Assembly (NCBI GenBank): GCA_014898425.1
Contig: RCSZ01000001.1
Location: 3,348,001 to 3,412,000, forward strand
Direction: 5' to 3'
DNA length: 64,000 nt
Source of the DNA: Botryotinia globosa
Lineage: Eukaryota; Ascomycota; Leotiomycetes; Helotiales; Sclerotiniaceae
Both the position numbers and the translations under genes were made by a program. Of the stretch, positions 34,620-46,105 are shown piece by piece. Numbering within the stretch: position 1 is the stretch's first letter; each line of letters starts with the position of its first letter. The notes beneath the pieces were generated by a model, which had not been told where the DNA came from, did not search any database, and saw nothing but the letters and a program-made list of their open reading frames with translations.

Positions 34620-37272
34620 ATGTCGAGGTTTGAATATTCACAGGTCCCGGCCGACGAAAAGTCGGAGAATGAGCGACTAGAAACTCCTCGCAAAAGGTCA
34701 CTAGCAAGTGCAGTATTCTTGACTTTAGCTGGATTCGTTTTGTTGACTGCATTTACTGCATTGGTTGTGGGACTTGCAAAGATTGAAGACGTTCAACCAA
34801 CCAACGAGTCTTCCAATGACAATTCTGGATGGGCAAACAATCATGAACACGAAACTCGAGCAACGGGTGACCCATATCTCATTGGAGTCGGCAAGGCTGA
34901 TATCACTGGGTAAGACTCAAGCTCGGTCCCTACATCCTCCTGCTATACTGATTTTATTCAATAGTCCTGTTGTTGAAATAAACTTTATGGGCTATGCTAG
35001 TCTCCCACAAGTCGGAACAGGGCTGCGTCAACGCATTTACTCCCGAGCCTTTATTGTCGGTGATGTAAAAACCCCTGCCAACAGATTTGTCTACCTAGTT
35101 CTTGACACAGCATCTGGGGATACCGCAATTAGATATGGAATCCTTCAGGGATTAGCTGCCTTGGGACCGGCATATGCAATCTATGGGCAAAACAATGTTG
35201 CCGTTACCGGAACACATCAACATTCTGGTCCTGGAGCATACTACAATTATCTCTTGCCACAAATTACTTCATTGGGTTTCGATAAGCAAAGCTACCAAGC
35301 AATTGTTGATGGCGCAGTTCTCTCAATTAAAAGGGCCCATGATTCGCTCACTACTGGGTATCTAACGACTGGAGATACAAACATCACAGATGCAAATATC
35401 AACCGTAGTCTTTACGCATATCTTGCCAACCCTGCAGCGGAAAGGGCATTATATACAGATAATGTTGACAAGACATTGTCTATGCTTCGATTCCAGCGGG
35501 CTTCAGATGGATTGAATATTGGTGTTTTGACATGGTTCAGTGTTCACGGTACTTCCATGCTGGAAAACAACACACATGTTACTGGTAAGTTATTCAGGAG
35601 ATTCCCTATCAGAGATACATCTTCTGACCAAGCACTTTAATTCAGGTGACAATAAAGGAGTGGCAGCTTATCTATTCGAGAAAGCGGCCTTGAAAGACCC
35701 TAAAGCCGCTCCAGGTTTCGTCGCTGGTTTCTCACAATCAAGCGTTGGAGACACCTCACCAAATGTTCTTGGCGCCTGGTGTGACGATGGTTCTGGTCAA
35801 CAATGTACCCTAGAGAACAGTACTTGTGCCGGTATCTCCGAGACATGTCATGGTAGAGGCCCGGCTTTCCAAGCATTGGATTTGGGAACTCAGAGTTGTT
35901 ATATCATTGGACAGAGACAATATAATGGAGCTCAGGCTCTTTATGTAAGTCTTCTCCCCCTTTCGTCGAGAATAATTCGATCAAGTTCTGATCTTCATAG
36001 AACACATTGGATTCGGTCGGTACTCCTATCCTCGGAGGAAGTGTCAAGTCATTCCATTTCTTCCAAAATATGCAATACTATGACTTCCCTCTCGCAAATG
36101 GATCGATTGTCCAAACATGTCCTGCAGCCTTAGGATATTCATTTGCAGCCGGTACAACCGATGGACCAGGAGCCTTTGATTTTGTACAAAATGATCCAGG
36201 TGCACCCTCAAATCCTCTCTGGAGTCTGGTATCTGGTCTTCTCCGAGTGCCAACTGCTCAACAGGTATGTTTCTAGTCCTATGGGTGTTGATTATTAAAT
36301 TTCTAGTATTAACCTCTTCAGGTCGCTTGCCAATATCCCAAGCCTGTTCTTCTAGATGTGGGAGAGATGTCAAGTCCTTATGCTTGGTCTCCCAATATCG
36401 GTACGTTATTTCTCAACTGTTTTCTCATCATTTATCTCACATCATTTCACATCTTCTCACCCTATCCCCCTCACACCATCAAACCTATCTCACCTCGCTA
36501 ACCCGCTCAAGTCGACGTGCAACTCCTTCGCGTCGGACAACTAATAATGATCATCTCCCCCTCCGAAGCAACCACCATGTCCGGCCGACGCTGGAAATCC
36601 GCCATCTCCGCCGCCGCCGTATCTTCCAAGATAACCACCGCCACTCCCAAAGTAGTTCTCGGCGGTCCCGCAAACACATACGCCCACTACCTCGCCACCC
36701 CCGAAGAATATTCCATCCAACGCTACGAAGGTGCTTCGACTTTATTCGGCCAACATGAATTAGATGCGTATATCCATCTCACCACCTCCGCCATTGGATA
36801 TCTCTCCGCCACCAACACTAGTCAGCCTGCCCCGGGACCCAGTCCACCAAATAATGCCAACTCGAGTTTAAGCTTTATAACCGGGGTAGCGTACGATAGT
36901 GGATCATTTGGCAGCGTATCCGTACAGCCAGCAGCATCCTACAAGATCGGATCTGTAGTAAACACGACATTCGTGGGAGCTAATCCTCGCAATAACTTGA
37001 GATTGGAAGGCACGTTCACGGCGGTTGAACAATTGGGTTCGAATGGGAATTGGACAACGGTGAGAGATGATAAGGATTGGTACTTGGTGTATACGTGGAC
37101 GAGAGTCAATGGCTTGACGGGTACTAGTAGTGTGGTTGTGAGTTGGGAGACGGGAACTGGAGATGGAACAACGGCGGGGACCTATAGGGTTAGGTATAAT
37201 GGGGATTCGAAGAAATTTTTGGGCACGATCACTCCCTTCACGGCGGTTAGTAATAGTTTTACCTTGAGTTGA
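34620..37272 (+). CDS. Neutral ceramidase
   Basis: Six exons (34620-34909, 34965-35584, 35646-35944, 36001-36264, 36322-36400, 36512-37272) give 770 residues. Family marks: YLIGVGKADITGPVVEINFMGYAS at the start of the domain, YSRAF, GTHQHSGPG (zinc-ligand His), WFSVHGTSM (second His), GDTSPN (the Ser of this hexapeptide is the nucleophile in bacterial neutral ceramidase), and a C-terminal beta-sandwich domain of ~170 residues. Neutral ceramidase splits ceramide into sphingosine and fatty acid. Before the catalytic domain there is no cleavable signal; instead residues ~28-57 form a single membrane helix after a basic RKR patch, so a type II membrane-anchored form is likely. The ATG at 34620 follows an in-frame TTG. 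The gene converges with HGH1, 120 bases apart. Confidence 0.93.
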
Positions 37273-37392
37273 GAGGATGTTTCAGGGGAAAGGTATTGTT
37301 GCGGGGGGGGCATTTGGCGTGGTTGAATGAAATGTGAGATGACATCGGTACGACAAACGAGGAATAAACTTTTTATATTCAGTATTTTGAAT

Positions 37393-38799
37393 CTATACTT
37401 CTACTATTTTATCATCATCCGAATCTGATGCAGGGTCTTCCGCGTCTTGTGACGCCCAACTTCCTGCGATACCATTTGACTGCGATGAGAATGGTTTTGG
37501 CGAGGAAGAAGGCTTGTCAGATCTTCGTGCCAAAGTCTTCATGCCTGCATCCACTTTCTCCTCTCCTTCCTCATCTCGCATCAAAACCTGTACCAGTCTC
37601 TCACAGGCCTCTCTCATTTCATCGTGGTCAACCTTCAAATGCAATTCCCTTATGATTGGGTAAACCTTGATCTCCCTCATAATATCTCTCCCTTCTCTTG
37701 TGGTTGTGAGCAACATCAACGTTTCCACGTGTGTTTGCATGATAACGGGATCACTATCCCTCTCCTTATCTGGTGGTAATAATTGTAGATCTGGTAGCAT
37801 TGCCATGGTTTCCTCTTCATCAAATTCCTCATTCCCCATAATAGGTAGCAGTAAGTATGGTAAGATGTTGATCTCATCCTCCGACAGGAATGAAGGATGT
37901 GATTCGATTTCGAACGCAACATTCTTTATCGTCGAAGCAACTCCTTTTCGACGAATGTCTGATTTGTGTTCGGTGAAAACCGTCATTTTTGTGAGAGGTA
38001 CAACCCCATCGTATTCTTGTTTTGTTAGGAAGTATTTCCGTCCTTCTTCGTGCTTGGCTAGATCTGCAAACAAATATGCGAGGTAGTCATAATCAGCCTC
38101 TTTATTGTATGTTCCATCTGCACCCTTCACGAAGAGATCCATTAGTTGATCGATCGCGCGATTATTCGAGGTTAATTCTTTCGGCGCGGGACGTTCAAGA
38201 AATATGATCTCCTTCAGGTCGTCCCATTTCGCAAGATTTGCGAATAGCATAGCAATGAGATTTGCATTTGGTTCTGCGGGGTTCTGGGAGTGAAGAGGTA
38301 TTAGTTATTGTCGGTTCAAACATCAAGAAAGGAGATTGACATACAGTCAATTTGTTGAATAAAGTATTGATGAACTCTTTATCACTCGCAAGAAATTCCA
38401 AAACTTCCTTGTCTGTCGACAGGTTTATGAGAATAGTCATTGCATCTTTGGCTATTTGCTGTATAGGCGTTAGTTGCGCCTCTATCAACGATTATATTTG
38501 CGAGGTTTCAGTCGTACTTTGTAGTCGCGGACCAGTAATTTTAAGTCCTTCACTGGTAGAAGCTCATTTGTCTTGAATATTGAAGGTTGCGATAATGAAT
38601 ATGGAATCAAATTCTCGACGGCTATTATGGCGCAAATCAGTCAAAGTTTGAGCGGGTGGTTCAGATATTCTAAATTACCAATCGTCCGGACTTGAGTGTT
38701 TCCATGCGATATAAAATCGACGAGCTTCAGTACTAGTTAGCTTCATTCAAATGAATGGAATAAGAGTTGAAGTTCTACCTCTTCTAATTCAGTTGGCAT
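37393..38799 (-). CDS. hgh1: HGH1/FAM203 family eEF2-folding cofactor
   Basis: Five exons (38779-38799, 38679-38724, 38518-38621, 38345-38479, 37393-38283) give 398 residues, close to yeast Hgh1 (394). The N-terminus ELVDFISHGNTQVRTIAVENLIPYS, the central LIAMLFANLAKWDDLKEI and FLADLAK-like repeats, RRKGVASTIKNVAFE, LLPIMGNEEFDEEE and REACERLVQVLMR are diagnostic of the FAM203/Hgh1 family, an all-helical ARM-like protein that hands eEF2 to the TRiC chaperonin. The last ~50 residues are acidic and Ser-rich. The first exon is only 21 bases and encodes seven residues; the third intron uses the acceptor ATAGAG rather than the earlier ATAG, which would cause a stop. Confidence 0.9.
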
Positions 38800-39116
38800 A
38801 TTGATAAGTTTTCGAATGATTTCCGTGATGTCTATTGTCTATGACGAATTTCTTCCAAAATATTTTAGAGGGGTTAAATGCAAGCCTTCTTTTCTGCCGC
38901 TGTGTTGGGGTCACCGCTTTCTTATCTCGATTCTTCCTTCGTACATACATCGAGTGATATTACACTATGTACTACACTATGTACTACACTACTGGTGAGC
39001 TCTATGGTAATAACAATATTACATAAGGTTGTCTTCGGATCCTCAAATGACTTTGTGGTTCGTAGTGTCAGATAAATTGATTGTATTATTTCCTAACTTT
39101 CACAGTTTCTTTTCAA

Positions 39117-39137
39117 TAACCCTAACCCTAACCCTAA
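39117..39137 (+). repeat. Interstitial telomere-type repeat (CCCTAA)3
   Basis: Three uninterrupted CCCTAA units, with TAA in front and partial continuation after. TTAGGG is the telomere unit of most filamentous ascomycetes. It lies within single-copy housekeeping DNA, not at a contig end. Confidence 0.85.
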
Positions 39138-39147
39138 TCACTACTAA

Positions 39148-39159
39148 AGAGAGAGAGAG
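39148..39159 (+). repeat. Short GA microsatellite
   Basis: A run of six AG dinucleotides next to the CCCTAA tract, followed by two near copies of GAACTAATGA. Confidence 0.6.
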
Positions 39160-39227
39160 AACTAATGAGCGAACTAATGAACTGTTTTCTTCATTTATCC
39201 TCACCTGACCAACCATTTAAATCCCCT

Positions 39228-40863
39228 TTAAACACAATTGATCCCTAACAAAGTCTTGTTCACATTCGTACAAGTCCATGTTGCAGTTTTCTTGCTCGGC
39301 GTGGTGATATTGATGTTTTGAGCTGCGATGTTTATGCATGACTTATCACTCGTTAGTCTAGAGTCACTGAGAAGAGCGTCATAATCCTTGAGATAGGACT
39401 ATGTGACTTGAGAAAGAAGGAATATACTCACAGAAGCACTACTGCACACCAAAGTTCCGACCTTAGGGTCATGTTTTGTGCTTGAGACACCGACAAAGTT
39501 TTTGAATACTACATCTTGTATTGTCATTTTCGTCTGGTAGAATCATCAGCTAGGTTTCCTTGTAGTTCTTGTGAGATACAAAGAGGATGATGAGGTAAAG
39601 TACTCACAGGATAAGCGTTGCAATTTGCAGTAGTTTGCATATAGCAAGAAGTGAGTTCAATCGAGTCTACCATTTCCCAATTAGTAAAGATGATAACCCA
39701 ATCTTTGATAAGACAATATGAAACTTACAATCAACGCTAGAAACCGTCATCTTGTCATACGTAATATTCCTCACCACGCCATTACCTCCACCTACTCCAT
39801 AAGGTAAACTTCCATCTGAATTCGGTACTGCGCCTGCCCAGACCTTGATTCTCGCCGCATCACTGGCTTTGCTTAGTGTATTGTTGTAAATGTAGATATC
39901 TTCAACGATATCAGTAACTCCAACGTATTGTCCCAAACTGCCAACGGATATACCATGAGAACCTGTGCATGCAAGATTTTGGACGATAATGGAACTGCTG
40001 TTGGGTTTGAAGGATACGCAGTCGTCGGTATTAAGGATGGTTGAGTTTTGAATTGTGATGTGAGAAGAGAGGTAAGTGTCCCAGCCATCTTTAAGCACTC
40101 GTTAGTCTAATGTATCCGCAAAAAATGAATGAAAGTCGGTAAATAATAGGGGAAACCCACCAGAATTCTTGACCGGATTAGAATTACTTGTCGCTGCCGT
40201 CAAAGTCATTCCACTAATAACCACATCCTGACTGCCCGTGATGAGGTTGAACCAATTCGGCGGACTTTTCATCTTCAACCCGCTCATACCTCCTCCTGTC
40301 ACTCCATTCATGACGAACAATATCGGCCGTGCAAGAGTACTATCTTTTGCAAAGGCATCCCACCATGGTTGCCCATTCCCATCAATAGTTCCTCCTCCAT
40401 ACCAATTGATGTCATTCCCACTCCATTGCCAAAAGGCACTGCTGTTTTGGAAAGTATACTTGAAACTATTGGCTGTCCAATAGTTTATGTTGGAGGAGAA
40501 TTGAATGGTGCCTGAGATGTTGAAGTCAATAGATTGAAGAGATTTGAGATCCAGGGCGGTGGAGATTGTGTAGAGAGTTTCATTTAGTTGGACAACTCCA
40601 CCATTGTTGCAGGATTTGATGGCGGCAAGTAAGGCGGGAGAATCATCGCGGCCAGAGCCCAAGGAGGAGACATGGCAAGTGCGATTTCGAGGGGTAGAAA
40701 GCGCGGTACTTGCCAAGTGAGCCTTGGCAGGTTGGATGGGTGCAACGATGATCTCTGGGCGTGATAGAGTTGAAGATCCGGTTTCAGCACAGGAAGAAAG
40801 ATTAGGAAATGAGGAGAGCAAAAGAACAGAGAGAATATTGCAGGAATGGGAATTGAGATGCAT
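39228..40863 (-). CDS. Secreted GH28 pectinase, exo-polygalacturonase-like
   Basis: Five exons (40161-40863, 39729-40088, 39608-39666, 39432-39533, 39228-39341) give 445 residues. The start at 40863 was chosen because it opens directly with a signal peptide ([18 protein letters not shown]); upstream in-frame codons would bury it. The right-handed beta-helix carries the GH28 catalytic motifs NTDD (~255), [11 protein letters not shown] (~280) and RIKVW (~320), with the two conserved Asp and the His in place. The GSHGISVGS and RIKVWAG forms and the N-terminal ~90-residue extension point to the exo-acting branch, which releases galacturonate from chain ends; endo activity or rhamnogalacturonan action cannot be ruled out. 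Six Cys near the C-terminus ([11 protein letters not shown] and others) fit secreted members. It shares a promoter region with the GH43 gene. Confidence 0.92.
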
Positions 40864-41636
40864 TTTTGCGTATGTTCGATTTTCGCAGATATGAGAAGAG
40901 TACGGACGAAATACAACGAGAAAATGGGAATGGGGAAAGCCAGAGATCTCTTTCATAAATCTCAAGTACCTACCTCTTAGATATACCCTGGGGAGGAGAA
41001 GGCATGCATTTCGGACACCAAATTCACCGAGAGAGGAGTCATGATGTCCATGTCGGCCATTGCTATAACATGAACAAGTAGATCCACCACCTTTTTAATC
41101 TAAGCTCCACCTGAGAGGAAAAGTTAATTATAACAGCCTAGATTGAAGGTTGCTAAAGCATACAGGCTAATATTGAAGGAAAACAGTTCTCGAAGCGCCA
41201 AGCAATGAACACGCTTGTCAACAACGATATTTGCTGCTATTTCGCTAGAGAACTGAGGAACCACATTGGAATCTGGGGAATTTCTTGGTGCCTCCAATAT
41301 CGAAAGGACTGATGTCAAAATGCTGGTAGGAATTTGAGAAATTGTTTGACCACCAACTGTTTGTTGTAAGATTGATAAAGTTTACAGACCTGACCCGTCA
41401 CGGGAACTAATGCACGCTCCAGTCGTCAGTTCCTACGCTAGTTTGCAATGGGGAGAATTAGGATCCACCAATTATATTACTTTCTGTGAGGTTTAGGTGG
41501 CCGCATGCATGATACATTGATACGAGAATGCAGGCACTTCAAATGAACATGACTTTATTTAAAACTACATTCTCACGCCTTAAAGTTGAGCCTCATCGAT
41601 GATCTTGAAGTTACTTCCCCATACTCCAAGTTCATC
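40864..41636. promoter_or_regulatory. Shared divergent promoter of the GH28 and GH43 genes
   Basis: 773 bases separate the two ATGs, transcribed away from each other. Within it CTGGGG occurs at 40988-40993 and 41273-41278, both fitting the CreA consensus SYGGRG, and GGCTAA at 41165-41170 fits the XlnR/AraR-type core. This suggests carbon-repressed, substrate-induced joint control. The motifs are short and were read by eye, so chance matches are possible. Confidence 0.4.
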
Positions 41637-43534
41637 ATGACCAAACCCAACACCTACACCAACCCTATTCTTCCGGGAAGTCATCCCGACCCCTCCATCA
41701 TCCGCTCTGGCGATAATTACTTCCTCATCACATCTTCCTTTGAGTATTTTCCCGGGATACCCATATATCACAGCACTGATCTGATATCATGGAAACTCAT
41801 ATCCCATGCCTTGACCCGTCGTTCCCAGCTTGATATTCGGACCCCTGAACCTGGAGGTGGAGTCTGGGCTCCGACTATTAGGGAGCATGATGGCTGGTTT
41901 TATATTACAGCTGCGTGTTTTGATAGGTATAGGCCGCAAGAAGATCAGAGAGTTTGGCCAAGGGGTTTTTATGTGAAGTGTAAAGCGCAAGATGTGTTCG
42001 GGGGTGAGTGGAGCGATCCAGTTTGGTTTGATGAAGTGGGGTTTGATCAAGATGTAAGTGCTCATGCTGAGCTTAGATATTAGTTAAATGTCACTCGGAT
42101 GGAAAAGTATGATGGTTTAGACGCTGACAATCATTGAAGCTGTTTTTTGACGATGACGGAAAAGTCTATTTATCAACCACCAGACGCAAGCATGAGCGTA
42201 CAATTGAAAAGCCCCTCAAAGATTTTGCCATCCATATCACTACTATTGATATTTCCACTGGGGTTTCTACATCTGTTCCCCGGGTAATTCGCTCTTCCCC
42301 GTCGGGTATTGCAGAAGGATCCCATATTTTCAAGAGAGGGAAGTTCTACTATCTATTTACTGCTGAAGGCGGCACCGAATCGGGACATTGTGAGTGGGTA
42401 TCACGATCATCAACTGGACCTTTCGGACCATGGGAAATTATCAATGCACCGTTATGGAAAATCGGAGTTGAAGGTGACGAAGTGGTCAACACAGGTCATA
42501 TTGATATTGTTGAGGATAAAGACGGAACCTGGTGGGCAGTTCTACTTGCATGTCGGCCTATAATACTAGCTGATGGAGTCAAATCTTCAGTTTTTGGTAA
42601 GAGGAGAGATCTAACTCCCTAAACTTATATTAGCTAATCTAGAAATTTAGGAAGAGAGACTTTTCTCGTACCTATGACGTGGGAGGATGACTGGCCAGTT
42701 GTGAACGAAGGCAAGAAAATCACCCTTCAAGGCGAGGGTTCGGGATTATATCAGATACAGCAACCCGCCAAGTGGCGTGACGAATTTACGAGTCCAAAGT
42801 TACAACTTGGGTGGTATCGAAAGAGTACGTTCACTTCGTCTATGTCACTGGTTGCTTGAATGCCTATTCTCAATCGAACATGCTAATTAATTATCACTTT
42901 AGATACTCCCCAAAAACAAGATTTCGAGATAACGACCAATCCATCTAGCTTACGATTGTTTGGAAATCCATACACACTTGGCAGTCCAGCTTGCCCTACT
43001 GTCTTCTTCCGAAAACAAACATCTCGCGTGGGAGTTTGGTCTACTCGACTCTCCTTCAATCCTACGTCTGCGCATATGGAAGCAGGGACTATAGTATACT
43101 GGAACCACTTGACTTACGCCCACATCGGAATCAAAGGCAGTCCACAAGAATCCCGCAAACAAGTAATCACTCAAATCTTCATCAACGGTCAAGCCAAAGG
43201 TCACAGCATCGGAGAGCTAAAAACCAAAGATGATGTAACGCTGTTCATCTGGTGTACAGACGAAGGATACAAATTAGGCTTCAAACCGTGCGATGAACCC
43301 AACGAAAAAGCCATACAATGGATGGGCGAAACAATAGTTGAGGAAATAACGGCCGATCCACCCATCGGCGCTGCATTTACAGGAATGATGCTCGGAGTCT
43401 ACGCGACTGGGAATGGGGATTCGGGTACCGTACCTGCGAATTTCAGCTTCGTGGAGTTTGATACTCTTTTCAAGCCTGATCCTCCGATTGATGGGGACAA
43501 ATGTGCCCCAGACTATTTAATTGCGGATAAGTAG
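41637..43534 (+). CDS. Intracellular GH43 beta-xylosidase / alpha-arabinofuranosidase
   Basis: Exons 41637-42053, 42140-42596, 42651-42824 and 42903-43534 give 559 residues. The five-bladed propeller opens with YTNPILPGSHPDPSII (general base Asp) and SSFEYFPGIPIYHS; LFFDDDGKVYL (pKa-modulating Asp) and SGIAEGSHIFKRG (acid Glu) follow. After the propeller (~320 residues) comes a C-terminal beta-sandwich, as in the large GH43 xylosidases. There is no signal peptide, so the enzyme should act in the cytosol on imported oligosaccharides. The family removes xylose or arabinose from xylo- or arabino-oligomers; which sugar cannot be read from the sequence. Its divergent partner is a secreted GH28 and a sugar porter follows. 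Confidence 0.9.
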
Positions 43535-44260
43535 GGAATGAGGTTGAACGGTAATATAGAGATCAAGATTAGCTCAAACGAGAAATAAAAACCTCAATCC
43601 TTAGTAAATCTCGTGAATCGATAGAAATAAACAATTCAAATACCCTGCCTCATGTTTAAGCAAAAGACGTACTCATATCTTTAGTACCAAGACATCTGCT
43701 AGAAACGTCTGGATTGGACGTCAAACTATTAAGAGATCATAATTATGAATGTAGTCTTATAACAATATAATATGAGCGATATTTAAACATTGAATATTAC
43801 CGATTTAGATCTTGCGAGGGATCACAGAACCAAAAATGGATTTTACATTTACATAGTACACTCACTCCCTTTCAACAATAGACCATATATTTCCCGAATA
43901 ATGTGATCTTGTGGCTCAGCGACAATTTAGAAATCAGCAGAAAAATGTGTCTTTACGGGATTCATGAGGAATACTCTATAATCCAAATCTAATCTCATAT
44001 CCGAGAACTCTAAACAATAATTATGCAGTCTTTCACGAATCCATAAAGCGTAAAATTACTCGAGACAAAACTCTTCAATTAAATGCATAAATCCATAACG
44101 TCATGTCAAATTAACTAATTCCTCATCATATGTAGGTAGGTGAGTAGGTACAAGCCAGTCATACCACATGAGCTCCATCCATATTACCATATAACCATAC
44201 AACCATATAACCCATCAACCAATGGGTTCCTCATTCTAAATCTCCGTAGCACGTCGGAAT
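43535..44260. other. Intergenic stretch between convergent genes
   Basis: About 700 AT-rich bases between the 3' ends of the GH43 gene and the sugar porter. No coding evidence; a TAGGTAGGTGAGTAGGTA run lies near 44133. Confidence 0.5.
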
Positions 44261-46105
44261 CTAAACCTTCTCATGCATAACGAAATGTTCATTTTCCACG
44301 CCCGCAATATCCGCGCCTTCAGTCTCAACATGCTGAACATGCGCGTGATGGGTATCCTCAACGCCGAGGTGCGCGCCTCCTTTCTCAATATGGTTGACGC
44401 CGCCAAAGAGCACGTCCATCTCTTCCAACATGATGTTTCTGGTTTCCGGCACCACAAAGATGACGAAGACGGCGAGGAGACAGTTGATACCGCCGAAGAA
44501 GAAGAATGTGTAACTAGAAAAGGAGAAGTTAGTTATCGATACCAAGATAGAAGGGAGTAAAGGGTGAAGAAACTTACAAACTGCACTTAGCCAGGAAAAC
44601 GGGGAAGAATTGATTGAAAACCAAATTCGACACGTTTTGCCATTGACTGCACATACCCACGGCCTGGGCTCTGACATTCATACTGAAGATTTCGGAGGTC
44701 CAAATCCAAGTTGTGGCTCCCCAAGTGGGTTTGTAGAAGAAGATGAACAAGAAAAGGAGGAAAGTGAGTGCGATTCCGACGGGTTGCTCTTTCGTGAGAG
44801 TTTTCGTTGTTCCGTTCATATAGTATGAATCTGGTGTTGCGATACCGACAGCGGCAAAAGCGATCATGCAGAGAGCCATTCCGAATCCTCCGACGATGAA
44901 AAGGAATTTACGTCCATAGCGATCGACGGTCCAGACAGCGTTGAGAGTGAAGATAATACCACAGGTTCCGTTGATAGCGTTGATAAGATTGATAGTTTCG
45001 GCATCTTTGTAGATTCCCTTGTAGATAGCCGAGGAATAACTGTTGAGACTACCCTGGCCAGTGAGTTGTTGACCAGCATTGATGATGAAAGCAATCCACA
45101 TTCTCTTGCGGACGGACTTATCCATCCACAAAGCCTTGTAAGAGCTGGTAGACTTTTGTTCCTTTTCGTATTCGAGCGCTTCTCTGATTTGGAGGAGTTC
45201 ATCTTCGACTTCTTGTTCAGTGTCGCGGACTTGGAGAAGGGCATGACGAGCTCCTTCGACATTTCCGTGAGAAATGTACCAACGAGGAGTTTCGGGGATG
45301 AAGGGGAGGAGGATACAGATGAGGATTGGAACAAACATTTGGAAAATGACAATTGTTTTCCAATCCCAATCTCCGAGAGCAGCGGTGTGTTTTCCGGTGG
45401 CGAAGGCAATCCAATAGGCGAGGAATGAACCGACTGAGTAGAACAATTGCCAGAAACCCATGATTTTACCACGGATCTCGGATGGTGCAAGTTCACCGAT
45501 GTAAACTGGTCCGGCGGCTATACTGTTGTTAGATGTAATTTCGTAAAGTATTCTGATTGACACATACTCAAAGCAATTCCCTGTCCAAGACCAATGATGA
45601 CACGTCCTCCGATGAAGGCATTCAAATTTCCTCTTGGTGCAAAACATTGGACGAATGTAGCAATGATAGTTAAGAAGCAACCGATTCCCATTCCCCATCT
45701 TCGTCCGAGTCTATCGGCCTAAGTCATGTTAGCATATGATTGCTTGATCAAATGATGGATAGTCCACGTACAATTGGTCCACCGAAGAAGAATCCAGACA
45801 CGATACCACCGATATTATAAGATGTGTTGACGAGACCGAGCGTATATGTACTCTGAAGAATATTAGCATCTGGTCATTACTTGATTGGATGATTGTGTCG
45901 CTCACGGGCTTATCGAAGTATGCAACCCAATGTTTGGAGTTTTGACAAGCATTGAAAACGGAAGCATCATAACCGTACAACACCATACATGCGGCTGCCA
46001 CCATAGAGATGTACCTAAAGGAAATGTTAGAATTTTGTTCAACTGTTTGAAGTTTTCAGATGATACTAACCAATTGTACCATCTCTTATTAGTGGTGTTG
46101 AACAT
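44261..46105 (-). CDS. MFS sugar porter
   Basis: Six exons (46071-46105, 45906-46014, 45772-45852, 45568-45718, 44578-45517, 44261-44513) give 522 residues with 12 predicted helices. Sugar-porter marks are in order: GYDASVFN in helix 1, ADRLGRRWGM between helices 2 and 3, GRVIIGLGQGIA, PVYIGELAPSEIRG, PETPRWY before the central loop, GQQLTGQGSLNSYSS in helix 7, VDRYGRKFLF and PETRNIMLEEMD after helix 12. Both PETPRW and PETR loops and the D-R-x-G-R-R pairs are intact. It imports a mono- or disaccharide with protons; the substrate is not evident. The C-terminal tail is His/Glu-rich. The GH28 and GH43 genes nearby suggest a pectin- or hemicellulose-derived sugar. Confidence 0.92.

Larger units (their letters stand above)
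38800..39227. other. Intergenic stretch with telomere-type repeat
   Basis: Between the 5' end of HGH1 and the 3' end of the GH28 gene, both on the minus strand. It contains an interstitial CCCTAA tract and an adjacent GA run (both listed) and a small duplication of CACTATGTACTA near 38961-38990. Confidence 0.6.

Noticed and set aside
45066..45428. 120-residue + strand frame, acidic
   Set aside because: Antisense of the sugar-porter exon, whose motifs and phases are clear.
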